NCBI GenBank assembly: GCA_017549325.1
Contig: JAFYVA010000072.1
Span: 1 to 17,193 of the forward strand
DNA: 17,193 nucleotides
Reading direction: 5' to 3'
Source of the DNA: Oscillospiraceae bacterium
GTDB lineage: Bacteria > Bacillota_A > Clostridia > Oscillospirales > Oscillospiraceae
In this document: piece by piece, positions 1 to 6,231 of the stretch
Position numbering within the stretch: the first letter of the stretch is position 1
How the letters are laid out: each line of letters opens with the position of its first letter
The notes under the pieces: generated by a model
Seen by the model: only the letters and a program-made list of their open reading frames with translations
Told to the model about the DNA's origin: nothing
The model's database searches: none
Made by a program: the position numbers and the translations under genes

Positions 1-111
1 CCAGAAGGTGCCATACACACCGTCAGGATAGCTGACACCCAGAATGACCATCAGTACGACGAATACGCCAAAGGCTACGCCGTATGCGATCTTTGTGCTC
101 TTCTTTTCCAT
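1..111 (-). CDS. Unassigned membrane protein, N-terminal 37 codons only (runs off the window)
   Basis: Only the amino end is present, because the gene reads leftward out of the window. The visible peptide begins M-E-K-K-S-T-K-I-A-Y-G and continues into one hydrophobic stretch (about residues 9-28) that is probably a first transmembrane helix or signal anchor, followed by S-Y-P-D-G-V-Y-G-T-F-W. The start is supported by a GAGGAGG ribosome binding site about 10 bases upstream and by a good promoter at 148-176. It is separated from the NSS transporter gene by a strong terminator, so it is its own transcription unit. A transporter subunit is possible given the neighbour, but the fragment is too short to assign a family and I do not recognise it. 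Confidence 0.7.
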   Translation of the reverse strand, partial: MEKKSTKIAYGVAFGVFVVLMVILGVSYPDGVYGTFW

Positions 112-147
112 TATGAGATTTACCTCCTCAATTTATATGGTCTGTTT

Positions 148-176
148 ATTTTATATGTTCTTAACGAAATTGTCAA
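148..176 (-). promoter_or_regulatory. Sigma-A type promoter of the partial membrane-protein gene
   Basis: On the minus strand TTGACA (171-176) is followed by exactly 17 bases and TAAAAT (148-153). This places transcription start near 141, about 30 bases before the ATG at 111. The -35 matches the consensus exactly and the -10 has one mismatch. Confidence 0.8.
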
Positions 177-209
177 TCTCTTCACAACTTTTTCGCTCTT
201 TTTTACAAA

Positions 210-243
210 GAACTTACACACGGTTTGACTAAACACACAGTTT
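210..243. repeat. Two tandem 17-bp imperfect direct repeats upstream of the promoter
   Basis: Positions 210-226 and 227-243 are head-to-tail copies that share 12 of 17 bases, with the core ACACAC-G/A-GTTT. They end about 34 bp upstream of the -35 element of the leftward gene. They could be a regulator binding site for that gene; nothing identifies the protein. Confidence 0.35.
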
Positions 244-302
244 GTTCACATTTTAGCGGTTTTTGGCGTTTTTTACCTTTGTTTATTCTTTTATGGAAAC
301 AA

Positions 303-334
303 AAAAGCACCGGCGCCGCAGCGCCGGTGCTTTT
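303..334 (-). terminator. Bidirectional rho-independent terminator after the NSS transporter gene
   Basis: A perfect 10-bp GC-rich stem (307-316 with 321-330, loop 317-320) is flanked by an A-tract (301-306) and a T-tract (331-334). In the leftward direction it gives a stem followed by six U residues, 40-60 bases after the transporter stop codon. Confidence 0.92.
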
Positions 335-371
335 ATTAGGTTTTCTTCTGCAGATTGGAACTTCTTTTTTC

Positions 372-1799
372 TTATCCGAAGAAGGAGGTCAGCTGACCGT
401 AGAGGACCATCAGCAGGCCCAGAGGAGCGATGATGCGGACGCAGAACTTGAAGTAGCCGAAGGTCTTGAACTTGTTGCCGTTCTGCTCGACCTCTTCCTT
501 GACCAGATTGGGGCCGACTTCCCAGCCAACCACCATACAGGTCAGCAGTGCGCCGATGGGCATCATGATACCCTCAGAGATGCAGTCGAAGAAGTCCAGC
601 CAGTCAGCAGCCCATGCGCCGGCATTTTCCAGACCAAGCAAGGCGGCCGGATGGATACCCTGAGAGCCCAGGGAGTCATAGGCGACCAGGATGCAGCCCA
701 GACCAACCAGTGCAGCGGCGATCAGGGTGTACTTCTTGCGCTTGTCGCCCTTGCCCTTCTCAGCCGCCTTGTCGCAGTAGTGAGCAACCACGACTTCCAG
801 CAGAGAGATGGAGGAGGAGATAGCGGCGAAGACCACCAGCAGGTAGAAGATGATACCGAAGACGGGGCCGATACCGCCCATCTTCTGGAACACGTTCTGC
901 ATGGTGACGAACAGCAGGGAGGGGCCGCCCAGTGCGCCCTCGGGATCGAGTGCGAAACGGGCAGGCAGCACACACAGAGCTGCCATAAAGGCCACCAGGG
1001 AGTCCATCAGGACGATCAGCAGAGCGTTCTTCTCGATGTTCTCCTTCTTATCCAGATAGGAGCCGTACGTAATCATGGCGCCCATACCGAGGGACAGGGA
1101 GAAGAACATCTGACCGCCGGCAGTGGAGAACACCTGGAACAGGTTGGGTTTCTCAACGATACCCTGAGCAACAGCCCAGCCGGGGATGAACATATAGCGC
1201 AGACCGTCGCCGGCGCCGGGCAGGGTGACAGCACGGATGATGCAGATCAGCAGAGCCACGAACAGGCAGGGCATACCGATGGAGCAAACCTTCTCGATAC
1301 CGCCGGCGACGCCACCGAGAACGATCAGCATGGTCAGTGCCACGAAGATCAGGCCATAGATAACACCCTCCCAGGGGGATGCCAGCAGGTTGCCGAACAC
1401 GTCTGCACCCGTCATGCCCGCCGAGCCAAAGCCGGCCTTGAACAGGTCACCGACATTCACAACGACATACTTGATGCAATAGCCGCCCAGAGCGCAGTAG
1501 AAGAACAGGATCAGGAAAGCGGAGGCGATACCCATCCAGCCCATCCACTTGAACTTCTTGCTGACGACCTGATATGCTGCGACAGCGCCCTTACCGGTCT
1601 TACGGCCGATGGCCAGCTCACTGATCATAACGATGATACCGGTGGTCAGGCCCAGGAAAATGTAGACCAGCAGGAAGGTGAAACCACCGTTCGCGCCCAT
1701 CTTAGCAGGGAATCCCCAGATGTTGCCCAGACCCACAGCAGAGCCGACGGCAGCCATCAGGAATCCGAAGTTAGACTTAAAGCCACTTCTGTTTTCCAT
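372..1799 (-). CDS. Sodium-dependent amino-acid transporter, NSS (SNF/LeuT-fold) family
   Basis: A 475-residue polytopic membrane protein of the neurotransmitter:sodium symporter family, which couples Na+ entry to uptake of an amino acid or related amine. The first helix carries the family signature G-S-A-V-G-L-G-N-I-W-G-F-P (about residues 19-31), where the unwound helix binds Na+ and the substrate amino group. The length fits bacterial members such as MhsT and Tyt1 with 11-12 helices. The start is set by an AGGAGAG site 8 bases upstream of ATG and by a promoter at 1856-1884. The gene is monocistronic between two terminators. Substrate specificity cannot be read from the sequence; tryptophan/tyrosine-type or branched-chain amino acids are typical of bacterial relatives. 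Confidence 0.93.
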   Translation of the reverse strand: MENRSGFKSNFGFLMAAVGSAVGLGNIWGFPAKMGANGGFTFLLVYIFLGLTTGIIVMISELAIGRKTGKGAVAAYQVVSKKFKWMGWMGIASAFLILFFYCALGGYCIKYVVVNVGDLFKAGFGSAGMTGADVFGNLLASPWEGVIYGLIFVALTMLIVLGGVAGGIEKVCSIGMPCLFVALLICIIRAVTLPGAGDGLRYMFIPGWAVAQGIVEKPNLFQVFSTAGGQMFFSLSLGMGAMITYGSYLDKKENIEKNALLIVLMDSLVAFMAALCVLPARFALDPEGALGGPSLLFVTMQNVFQKMGGIGPVFGIIFYLLVVFAAISSSISLLEVVVAHYCDKAAEKGKGDKRKKYTLIAAALVGLGCILVAYDSLGSQGIHPAALLGLENAGAWAADWLDFFDCISEGIMMPIGALLTCMVVGWEVGPNLVKEEVEQNGNKFKTFGYFKFCVRIIAPLGLLMVLYGQLTSFFG

Positions 1800-1819
1800 A
1801 GTTTTCTCTCCTTTTTAAT

Positions 1820-1845
1820 GAGGTTGCCTCACCCGAGGCTCGGGT
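1820..1845 (-). promoter_or_regulatory. Two adjacent small hairpins in the transporter 5' leader
   Basis: In the short leftward leader, ACCCG-agcct-CGGGT (1831-1845) is immediately followed by GAGG-caa-CCTC (1820-1830). They end just before the A-rich stretch and the AGGAGAG ribosome binding site. They could stack on each other. The loops do not match any riboswitch I know. As DNA, the first hairpin is also a short dyad that a repressor could use. Confidence 0.4.
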
Positions 1846-1855
1846 TCGTGAGAGA

Positions 1856-1884
1856 ATTGTACTCCCCAAGATATCCTCTGTAAA
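1856..1884 (-). promoter_or_regulatory. Sigma-A type promoter of the NSS transporter gene
   Basis: On the minus strand TTTACA (1879-1884), a 17-base spacer and TACAAT (1856-1861) form a near-consensus promoter. Transcription would start near 1849, giving a leader of about 50 bases. Confidence 0.8.
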
Positions 1885-1975
1885 TATAAAAGCCCCCTTT
1901 TTAACGCACCCTTTATGTTTCAAAAGTTTTTCTTTATCCCTTTCTTATGCGAAATTTCCCATTGTGTTCCTTGCA

Positions 1976-2011
1976 CGAAAAAAGACGCCGAAAATTCGGC
2001 GTCTTTTTTCG
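1976..2011 (-). terminator. Rho-independent terminator of the two-component operon
   Basis: A perfect 17-base inverted repeat (1976-1992 and 1995-2011) has a GACGCCGAA core flanked by A6 and T6 tracts, so it works in either direction. Leftward it follows the response-regulator stop codon by about 30 bases. Confidence 0.92.
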
Positions 2012-2041
2012 TAGCTTCCAAAAAGTTTCTTTTTAGGAAAA

Positions 2042-2749
2042 TCAATCTCCTTCTCGCATCCGGTATCCCACGCCCACTTCCGTAAAGAGATACTCGGGAT
2101 GTCCGGGATCCTTCTCGATTTTGCGGCGGATATTGGCCATGTTCACGCGGAGGATCTGATTGTCGGTTTTGGCCTTGGGACCCCACAGTTCACGGATGAT
2201 GAAATCGTAAGTCAACACCTTGCCGGCATACTTGCCCAGCAGCGCCACGATCTTATATTCGTTGACGGTCAGCTTTGCATTCTCGCCCCTCATCAGCACC
2301 TGATGCTTATCGTAATCGATGGTCAGGTCGCCGGTGGTAAACTTGCCGGACAGAGCAATACGGGGATCGGAGAGGGTCGTACGGGTATGGCGGATCGCCG
2401 CACGAATGCGAGCCAGCAGCTCAGAGGTGCCGAAAGGCTTGGTGATAAAATCATCGGCACCGCAGTCAAGGGCCTCGACTTTGTCGTGTTCGTAGCTGCG
2501 GGCAGAAACCACCACCACGGGGAGGTTGGACCACTTGCGCACAGACTTGAGCACCTCCATGCCGTCCATATCCGGCAAGCCCAGATCGAGGATCACCAGA
2601 TCAGGACAGTGAGAGGCAATAATGGTAAGGGCTTCTTCGCCGCCGCGGACAGTGATGGTGTCATAGCCGTTTGCGGTCAGGATCATGGAGATGAAGTTGC
2701 TGATGCTCTGCTCATCCTCTACGATCAAAACCTTATCCTTCACTTTCAT
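2042..2749 (-). CDS. kdpE: KdpE-like response regulator, OmpR/PhoB family
   Basis: A 235-residue transcriptional regulator. The receiver domain (about 1-120) has the acidic pair E11/D12, the phosphoacceptor D55 in L-V-I-L-D-L-G-L-P-D, S82 and K104 in T-K-P-F. The winged-helix DNA-binding domain (about 135-232) has L-T-V-N-E-Y-K-I-V-A-L-L and ends with the wing V-G-V-G-Y-R-M. Overall similarity in style is to KdpE, which in E. coli controls the high-affinity K+ pump. The start overlaps the kinase gene by 17 bases and has a GGAGG site inside the kinase 3' end, so the two are translationally coupled. No kdpFABC or trk genes are in view, so the target genes are unknown. It may autoregulate through the boxes at 3918-3947. 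Confidence 0.88.
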   Translation of the reverse strand: MKVKDKVLIVEDEQSISNFISMILTANGYDTITVRGGEEALTIIASHCPDLVILDLGLPDMDGMEVLKSVRKWSNLPVVVVSARSYEHDKVEALDCGADDFITKPFGTSELLARIRAAIRHTRTTLSDPRIALSGKFTTGDLTIDYDKHQVLMRGENAKLTVNEYKIVALLGKYAGKVLTYDFIIRELWGPKAKTDNQILRVNMANIRRKIEKDPGHPEYLFTEVGVGYRMREGD

Positions 2750-3902
2750 GTATCTGCTCCTCCCTTGGTAATTCTATTGTGAATTTTGCGCCGCCTTTGC
2801 TGCGGTTTTCTCCGTAGATTCTGCCGCCATGGGCTTGTACGATCGTGCGGCATACAGACAGACCGATACCCATATCTCGTTTGACATCTCCCTGTTTGGT
2901 CTGATGGGTACTGCTGTCAAAGAGCCTCGGCAGCAGTTGCGGCGCGATGCCCACGCCATCGTCACACACGGTGATACAGACCGTCTTTCTGTCGCAAGTC
3001 AGCGAAACGGTGATCTTTGTTGCCGTTTCCCCGTGTCGCACCACATTCTCCATAAGGTTCAGCAGCACCTGCTCCATCAGCAGTTCATCCATCGGCGCTA
3101 CCAACACCTCTTCGGGGAGCACGACTTCCACCGGGATCTTCGGCTTGCGGCTGAACTTGGCCACCGCGCTCTCGATCACTTCTTCTACGATGCCGGGAGT
3201 CTTCACCAATGGTGCGGCATTGTTTGCGCCGATACGGGTAATGGAGAGAAGATTCTCCACCACGCGGATGAGCCACCGGGCATCCTCATTGGCGCCCTGA
3301 AGCAGGGTCTGCCTTTCCTCTTCTGTCAACGCTGCGCTCTCCAGCAGCGTATCAGTAGCACCCACGATGCCGGTCAGCGGTGTGCGGATATCATGAGAAA
3401 CCGCCCGCAGAAGATTGGCGTGAATCTTTTCACGCTCTGCCTCACGCTTTAGCGCCTCGGCCTGCTTGACGCGGGTGGTCAGCATACAGGTAATCAGCGA
3501 GATGGTCATCATAACAAGGAATGTCAGCGGGAATCCGGCCAGAGTAAAGCTGATCTGCCAGTAGGGCGCGGTAAAAATATAGTCTACGCACAGCACACCG
3601 CATACTGCCGCCAGCACACCGAAGAGATATCCCTCCGTCAAGAGCGCGGTGAGAAACACGTCCATGAAAAAGATGACCGCCACATAGCTGGTGTCGTTGT
3701 GGGGGTCCATTGACCGCAGCGTCAGACACAGCACCACCGTGACAGCAAAAAGGATCAGCGTTACCAGGATGTCGCGGAAGGAATAGGTGATCTCCTCACC
3801 GAAAAAGTGGCGGCGGCGCATCCACTTTTCCGGCCAGCGCAGCGTGAAAATTTTCAGAAAACCCAAGGAGCACACCGCCCTTTCTGTTAGAGTTTTTATC
3901 AT
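2733..3902 (-). CDS. kdpD: Short KdpD-like sensor histidine kinase (DUF4118 + HisKA + HATPase)
   Basis: A 389-residue membrane kinase matching only the C-terminal half of classical KdpD (about 890 residues). A four-helix membrane domain of DUF4118 type (about 44-142) is followed by a linker, then the H-box S-H-D-I-R-T-P-L-T-G with phospho-accepting H170. The ATPase domain has the N-box (N-L-M-E-N-V-V-R-H-G, about 282-291), G1 motif D-D-G-V-G-I (314-319) and G2 motif G-I-G-L (345-348). The KdpD N-terminal domain and its Walker motifs and the USP-like domain are absent, a design common in Gram-positive bacteria. The start is uncertain: the ATG at 3902 has a poor ribosome binding site and overlaps a TACAAT -10-like element. 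A TTG at codon 13 (AAAGGG upstream) or the ATG at codon 28 are alternatives, and both keep the membrane domain intact. Confidence 0.85.
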   Translation of the reverse strand: MIKTLTERAVCSLGFLKIFTLRWPEKWMRRRHFFGEEITYSFRDILVTLILFAVTVVLCLTLRSMDPHNDTSYVAVIFFMDVFLTALLTEGYLFGVLAAVCGVLCVDYIFTAPYWQISFTLAGFPLTFLVMMTISLITCMLTTRVKQAEALKREAEREKIHANLLRAVSHDIRTPLTGIVGATDTLLESAALTEEERQTLLQGANEDARWLIRVVENLLSITRIGANNAAPLVKTPGIVEEVIESAVAKFSRKPKIPVEVVLPEEVLVAPMDELLMEQVLLNLMENVVRHGETATKITVSLTCDRKTVCITVCDDGVGIAPQLLPRLFDSSTHQTKQGDVKRDMGIGLSVCRTIVQAHGGRIYGENRSKGGAKFTIELPREEQIHESEG

Positions 3903-3947
3903 TGTACCACATTTCCCCGTTAAGAAAACGACAAAAACTCGTTAAGA
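3901..3947 (-). promoter_or_regulatory. Candidate activator-dependent promoter with three 11-bp-phased boxes
   Basis: On the minus strand two identical octamers TCTTAACG (3940-3947 and 3918-3925) lie exactly 22 bp apart. A degenerate third copy TTTTGTCG (3929-3936) sits exactly between them, so the units recur every 11 bp. A TACAAT -10-like element (3901-3906) follows 11 bases after the last box, and no good -35 is present. This is the geometry of PhoB/OmpR-family direct-repeat operators that overlap a weak -35. Binding by the adjacent KdpE-like regulator is inferred. Confidence 0.5.
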
Positions 3948-3968
3948 GATAATTTGTTCACGCAAAAC

Positions 3969-3995
3969 CCGGCAGGGATCCGCCGTTCCTGCCGG
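3969..3995. other. Strong inverted repeat between the small transcript and the kinase operator
   Basis: CCGGCAGG (3969-3976) is repeated inverted as CCTGCCGG (3988-3995) around an 11-base loop. Leftward it is followed by GTTTTG, a weak U-tract, so it could be a back-up terminator isolating the kinase operon from the small transcript upstream. Confidence 0.5.
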
Positions 3996-4030
3996 ACTGA
4001 TATGGTCAAAGGGAATTTTTCCCATAAAAA

Positions 4031-4061
4031 ACAAAACGCCACGGCACAGCCTGTGTCGTGG
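4031..4061 (-). terminator. Rho-independent terminator of the small minus-strand transcript
   Basis: Leftward, CCACG-A-CACA pairs with TGTG-C-CGTGG (4039-4061, one mismatch, 3-base loop) and is followed by CGTTTTGTTTTTT. It lies 21 bases after the stop codon of the small ORF at 4083-4160. A further GGGAA/TTCCC hairpin (about 4011-4023) follows. Confidence 0.75.
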
Positions 4062-4082
4062 TTTCTCCTTCGTGTCGGACAG

Positions 4083-4160
4083 TTATCTCTCACTGGGCTG
4101 CCAGTCGCAGTCAGCAAAGATCAGGTCGTCCAGATCTGCACTGATTCTCTTGTCGGTCAT
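4083..4160 (-). CDS. Candidate small protein, 25 codons (29 from an upstream GTG)
   Basis: An unrecognised small ORF encoding an acidic peptide beginning [12 protein letters not shown] and ending C-D-W-Q-P-S-E-R. It is supported by context: a good promoter (4202-4230), a GGAAAGGAG Shine-Dalgarno and a terminator directly downstream. The spacing from AGGAG to the ATG is long (13 bases). An in-frame GTG at 4170-4172 would add four residues, but it sits directly after AGGAGT and would rely on the AGGA further upstream. The residues D-L-D-D and A-D-C-D-W give a strong negative charge and there is no membrane segment. It could be a real small protein, or a chance ORF in a small RNA of about 170 nt. 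Confidence 0.45.
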   Translation of the reverse strand: MTDKRISADLDDLIFADCDWQPSER

Positions 4161-4201
4161 GTTCGGTATCACACTCCTTTCCTTTTGCTCTTCTATGGTA
4201 C

Positions 4202-4230
4202 AGTATATGCTCTGCTGTCACAAAAAGCAA
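4202..4230 (-). promoter_or_regulatory. Promoter of the small minus-strand transcript
   Basis: On the minus strand TTGCTT (4225-4230), a 17-base spacer and TATACT (4202-4207) predict a start near 4195. A second TATAAT further upstream (about 4239-4244) lacks a good -35. Confidence 0.65.
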
Positions 4231-4296
4231 CTGCCGCAATTATACATTTTTGCCAAGATATAGGGAACTTTTTTTGCCGTTATGCACAGACCGCTC

Positions 4297-4326
4297 TTGC
4301 CTTTTGCGGGTATACTATTATATAAT
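4297..4326 (+). promoter_or_regulatory. Promoter of the mnmG operon
   Basis: TTGCCT (4297-4302), an 18-base spacer and a perfect TATAAT (4321-4326) place transcription start near 4333. This excludes the ATG at 4325 as a translation start and supports the ATG at 4355. Confidence 0.7.
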
Positions 4327-4354
4327 GAGGAAAACTGTAGAAACGAGAAGCGCT

Positions 4355-6226
4355 ATGAGAGAGTTTTACGCCGGAGAATTTGATATTGCTGTCGTGGGCG
4401 CAGGTCACGCCGGAATCGAGGCGGCACTGGCCGCTGCACGGCTGGGTCTGGAGACGGTGTGCTTCACCATCAACCTCGACGCCGTGGGCAATATGCCCTG
4501 CAACCCCGCCGTAGGCGGCACCGGCAAGGGTCATCTCGTCCGTGAGCTGGATGCGCTGGGCGGCGAGATGGCAAAGGCCGCCGACAAGGCATGTATTCAG
4601 TACCGTATGCTGAACCGCGGTAAGGGCCCTGCCGTATGGTCCCTGCGGGCGCAGGCCGACCGCCGCGAATATCAGAAGGTCATGAAGCACGCGCTGGAAA
4701 AGCAGGAGCACCTCCATGTCCGACAGGGCGAAGTGGTGGACATCCGCGCAGAGGACGGCCGCGTCACGGAAGTGGTGCTGCGCACCGGTGCCGTGTTCTC
4801 CGTCCGCGCCGTGATTCTCTGCACCGGCACCTTCCTCAGCGGCCGCACCATCGTGGGCGAGTGCGTAGAGGACAGCGGCCCCGACGGTATGCACGCTTCC
4901 ACGCTACTGACCGACCGTCTTGCCGCGCTGGGTCTGCCTCTGCGCCGCTTCAAGACCGGCACACCGCCCCGCATCAATGCCCGCACGGTGGATTTCTCCA
5001 AAATGGAGCTGCAGCTGGGTGACGAGAATCCCCTGCCCTTCAGTTTTGAGACGGAGGATGCCCCCGAGAATCGCGCCGTTTGCTATCTCACCTATACCAA
5101 TGCCGAGACACACCGCATCATCCGCGAAAATCTCCACCGCAGCCCCATGTACAACGGCGTCATTGACGGCATCGGCCCTCGCTACTGCCCCTCTATCGAG
5201 ACGAAGATCGTCCGTTTTGCCGACAAGGAGCGCCATCAGCTTTTCGTCGAACCCATAGGTCTGGACACGGAGGAGCTGTACATTCAGGGCTTTTCCTCCT
5301 CCCTCCCCGAGGATGTGCAGATCGAGATGCTCCACACGGTGGAGGGTCTTGAGCACGCAGAGATGACCCGCCCCGCCTACGCCATCGAATACGATTGCAT
5401 CGATCCGCTGGCGCTGCTGCCCACACTGGAGACGAAGGCCATCCGCGGCCTGTACGGTGCCGGTCAGTTCAACGGCTCCTCCGGCTATGAGGAGGCCGCC
5501 GTTCAGGGCTTCGTGGCCGGAGTCAACGCCGCGCGGGCCATTCGCGGTCAGGAACCCTTTATCCTCAAGCGCAGCCAGAGCTACATCGGCACTCTCATCG
5601 ACGATCTGGTGACCAAGGGCACGGAAGAGCCCTACCGCATGATGACCAGCCGCGCCGAGTACCGTCTGGTGCTGCGGCAGGACAATGCCGATATTCGCCT
5701 GAGCGCCATTGGTCACGAGCTGGGACTTGTCTCCGACGAGCGACTGGCCGCGGTGGAGGAAAAATATGCCGCCGTGGAGCAGGAGATCGCCCGCCTCACC
5801 AAGCGCGGCATCGGCGGCAGCCCGGAGCTGAATGCACTGCTCACCGCCAAGGGCACCACCCCCGTCGAGGACGGCTGCCGTCTTATCGACCTGCTGCGCC
5901 GCCCGCAGCTGAGCTACGCCGATTTGCGCCCCTTTGATACGGATGCTCCCGATCTGAGCGCCGATGTGGTGGAGCAGGTAGAGATCACCGTGAAGTACGA
6001 GGGCTACATCCGCCGACAGGAAAAGCAGGTGGCGGAGTTTGAGCGTCTGGAGCGGCAGGTGATCCCGCAGGATATCGATTACGACAACATTCAGGGCCTG
6101 CGTCTGGAGGCGCGGGAAAAGCTGGGCGCCATCCGTCCCCAAAATCTGGGGCAGGCAGGGCGCATCTCCGGCGTATCCCCCGCCGACATGGCGGCACTGA
6201 TGATCTACTTAGGAAAGAAGGCATAA
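4355..6226 (+). CDS. mnmG: MnmG (GidA), tRNA uridine-5-carboxymethylaminomethyl modification enzyme
   Basis: A 623-residue FAD-dependent enzyme that, with the GTPase MnmE, adds the (carboxymethyl)aminomethyl group to the wobble uridine (U34) of several tRNAs. The Rossmann motif G-A-G-H-A-G lies at 15-20. The two conserved cysteines are C49 in M-P-C-N-P-A-V-G-G and C278 in G-P-R-Y-C-P-S-I-E. The C-terminal helical region ends in the typical [17 protein letters not shown] (MnmE/tRNA-binding part). I chose the ATG at 4355 because it gives the normal family length, has GAGAAG upstream and lies downstream of the predicted transcription start. mnmE and rsmG, its usual neighbours, are not adjacent; instead it heads an operon with the murT-like and gatD-like genes. 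Confidence 0.95.
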   Translation: MREFYAGEFDIAVVGAGHAGIEAALAAARLGLETVCFTINLDAVGNMPCNPAVGGTGKGHLVRELDALGGEMAKAADKACIQYRMLNRGKGPAVWSLRAQADRREYQKVMKHALEKQEHLHVRQGEVVDIRAEDGRVTEVVLRTGAVFSVRAVILCTGTFLSGRTIVGECVEDSGPDGMHASTLLTDRLAALGLPLRRFKTGTPPRINARTVDFSKMELQLGDENPLPFSFETEDAPENRAVCYLTYTNAETHRIIRENLHRSPMYNGVIDGIGPRYCPSIETKIVRFADKERHQLFVEPIGLDTEELYIQGFSSSLPEDVQIEMLHTVEGLEHAEMTRPAYAIEYDCIDPLALLPTLETKAIRGLYGAGQFNGSSGYEEAAVQGFVAGVNAARAIRGQEPFILKRSQSYIGTLIDDLVTKGTEEPYRMMTSRAEYRLVLRQDNADIRLSAIGHELGLVSDERLAAVEEKYAAVEQEIARLTKRGIGGSPELNALLTAKGTTPVEDGCRLIDLLRRPQLSYADLRPFDTDAPDLSADVVEQVEITVKYEGYIRRQEKQVAEFERLERQVIPQDIDYDNIQGLRLEAREKLGAIRPQNLGQAGRISGVSPADMAALMIYLGKKA

Positions 6227-6231
6227 TCTCC

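Noticed and set aside
1804..1856. Pairing of TTCTCTC (1850-1856) with the transporter ribosome binding site as an anti-Shine-Dalgarno switch
   Set aside because: The TTCTCTC segment lies at or upstream of the predicted transcription start, so it is probably not in the mRNA.
225..1883. 552-codon open frame on the plus strand opposite the NSS transporter
   Set aside because: It is antisense to a clear transporter gene, has a low-complexity Gln/His/Asp-rich translation typical of a GC-biased shadow frame, and lacks a ribosome binding site.
4250..4354. N-terminal extension of mnmG back to an ATG at 4250
   Set aside because: The extra residues lie upstream of the predicted promoter -10 (4321-4326), are not like MnmG, and would make the protein longer than its family.
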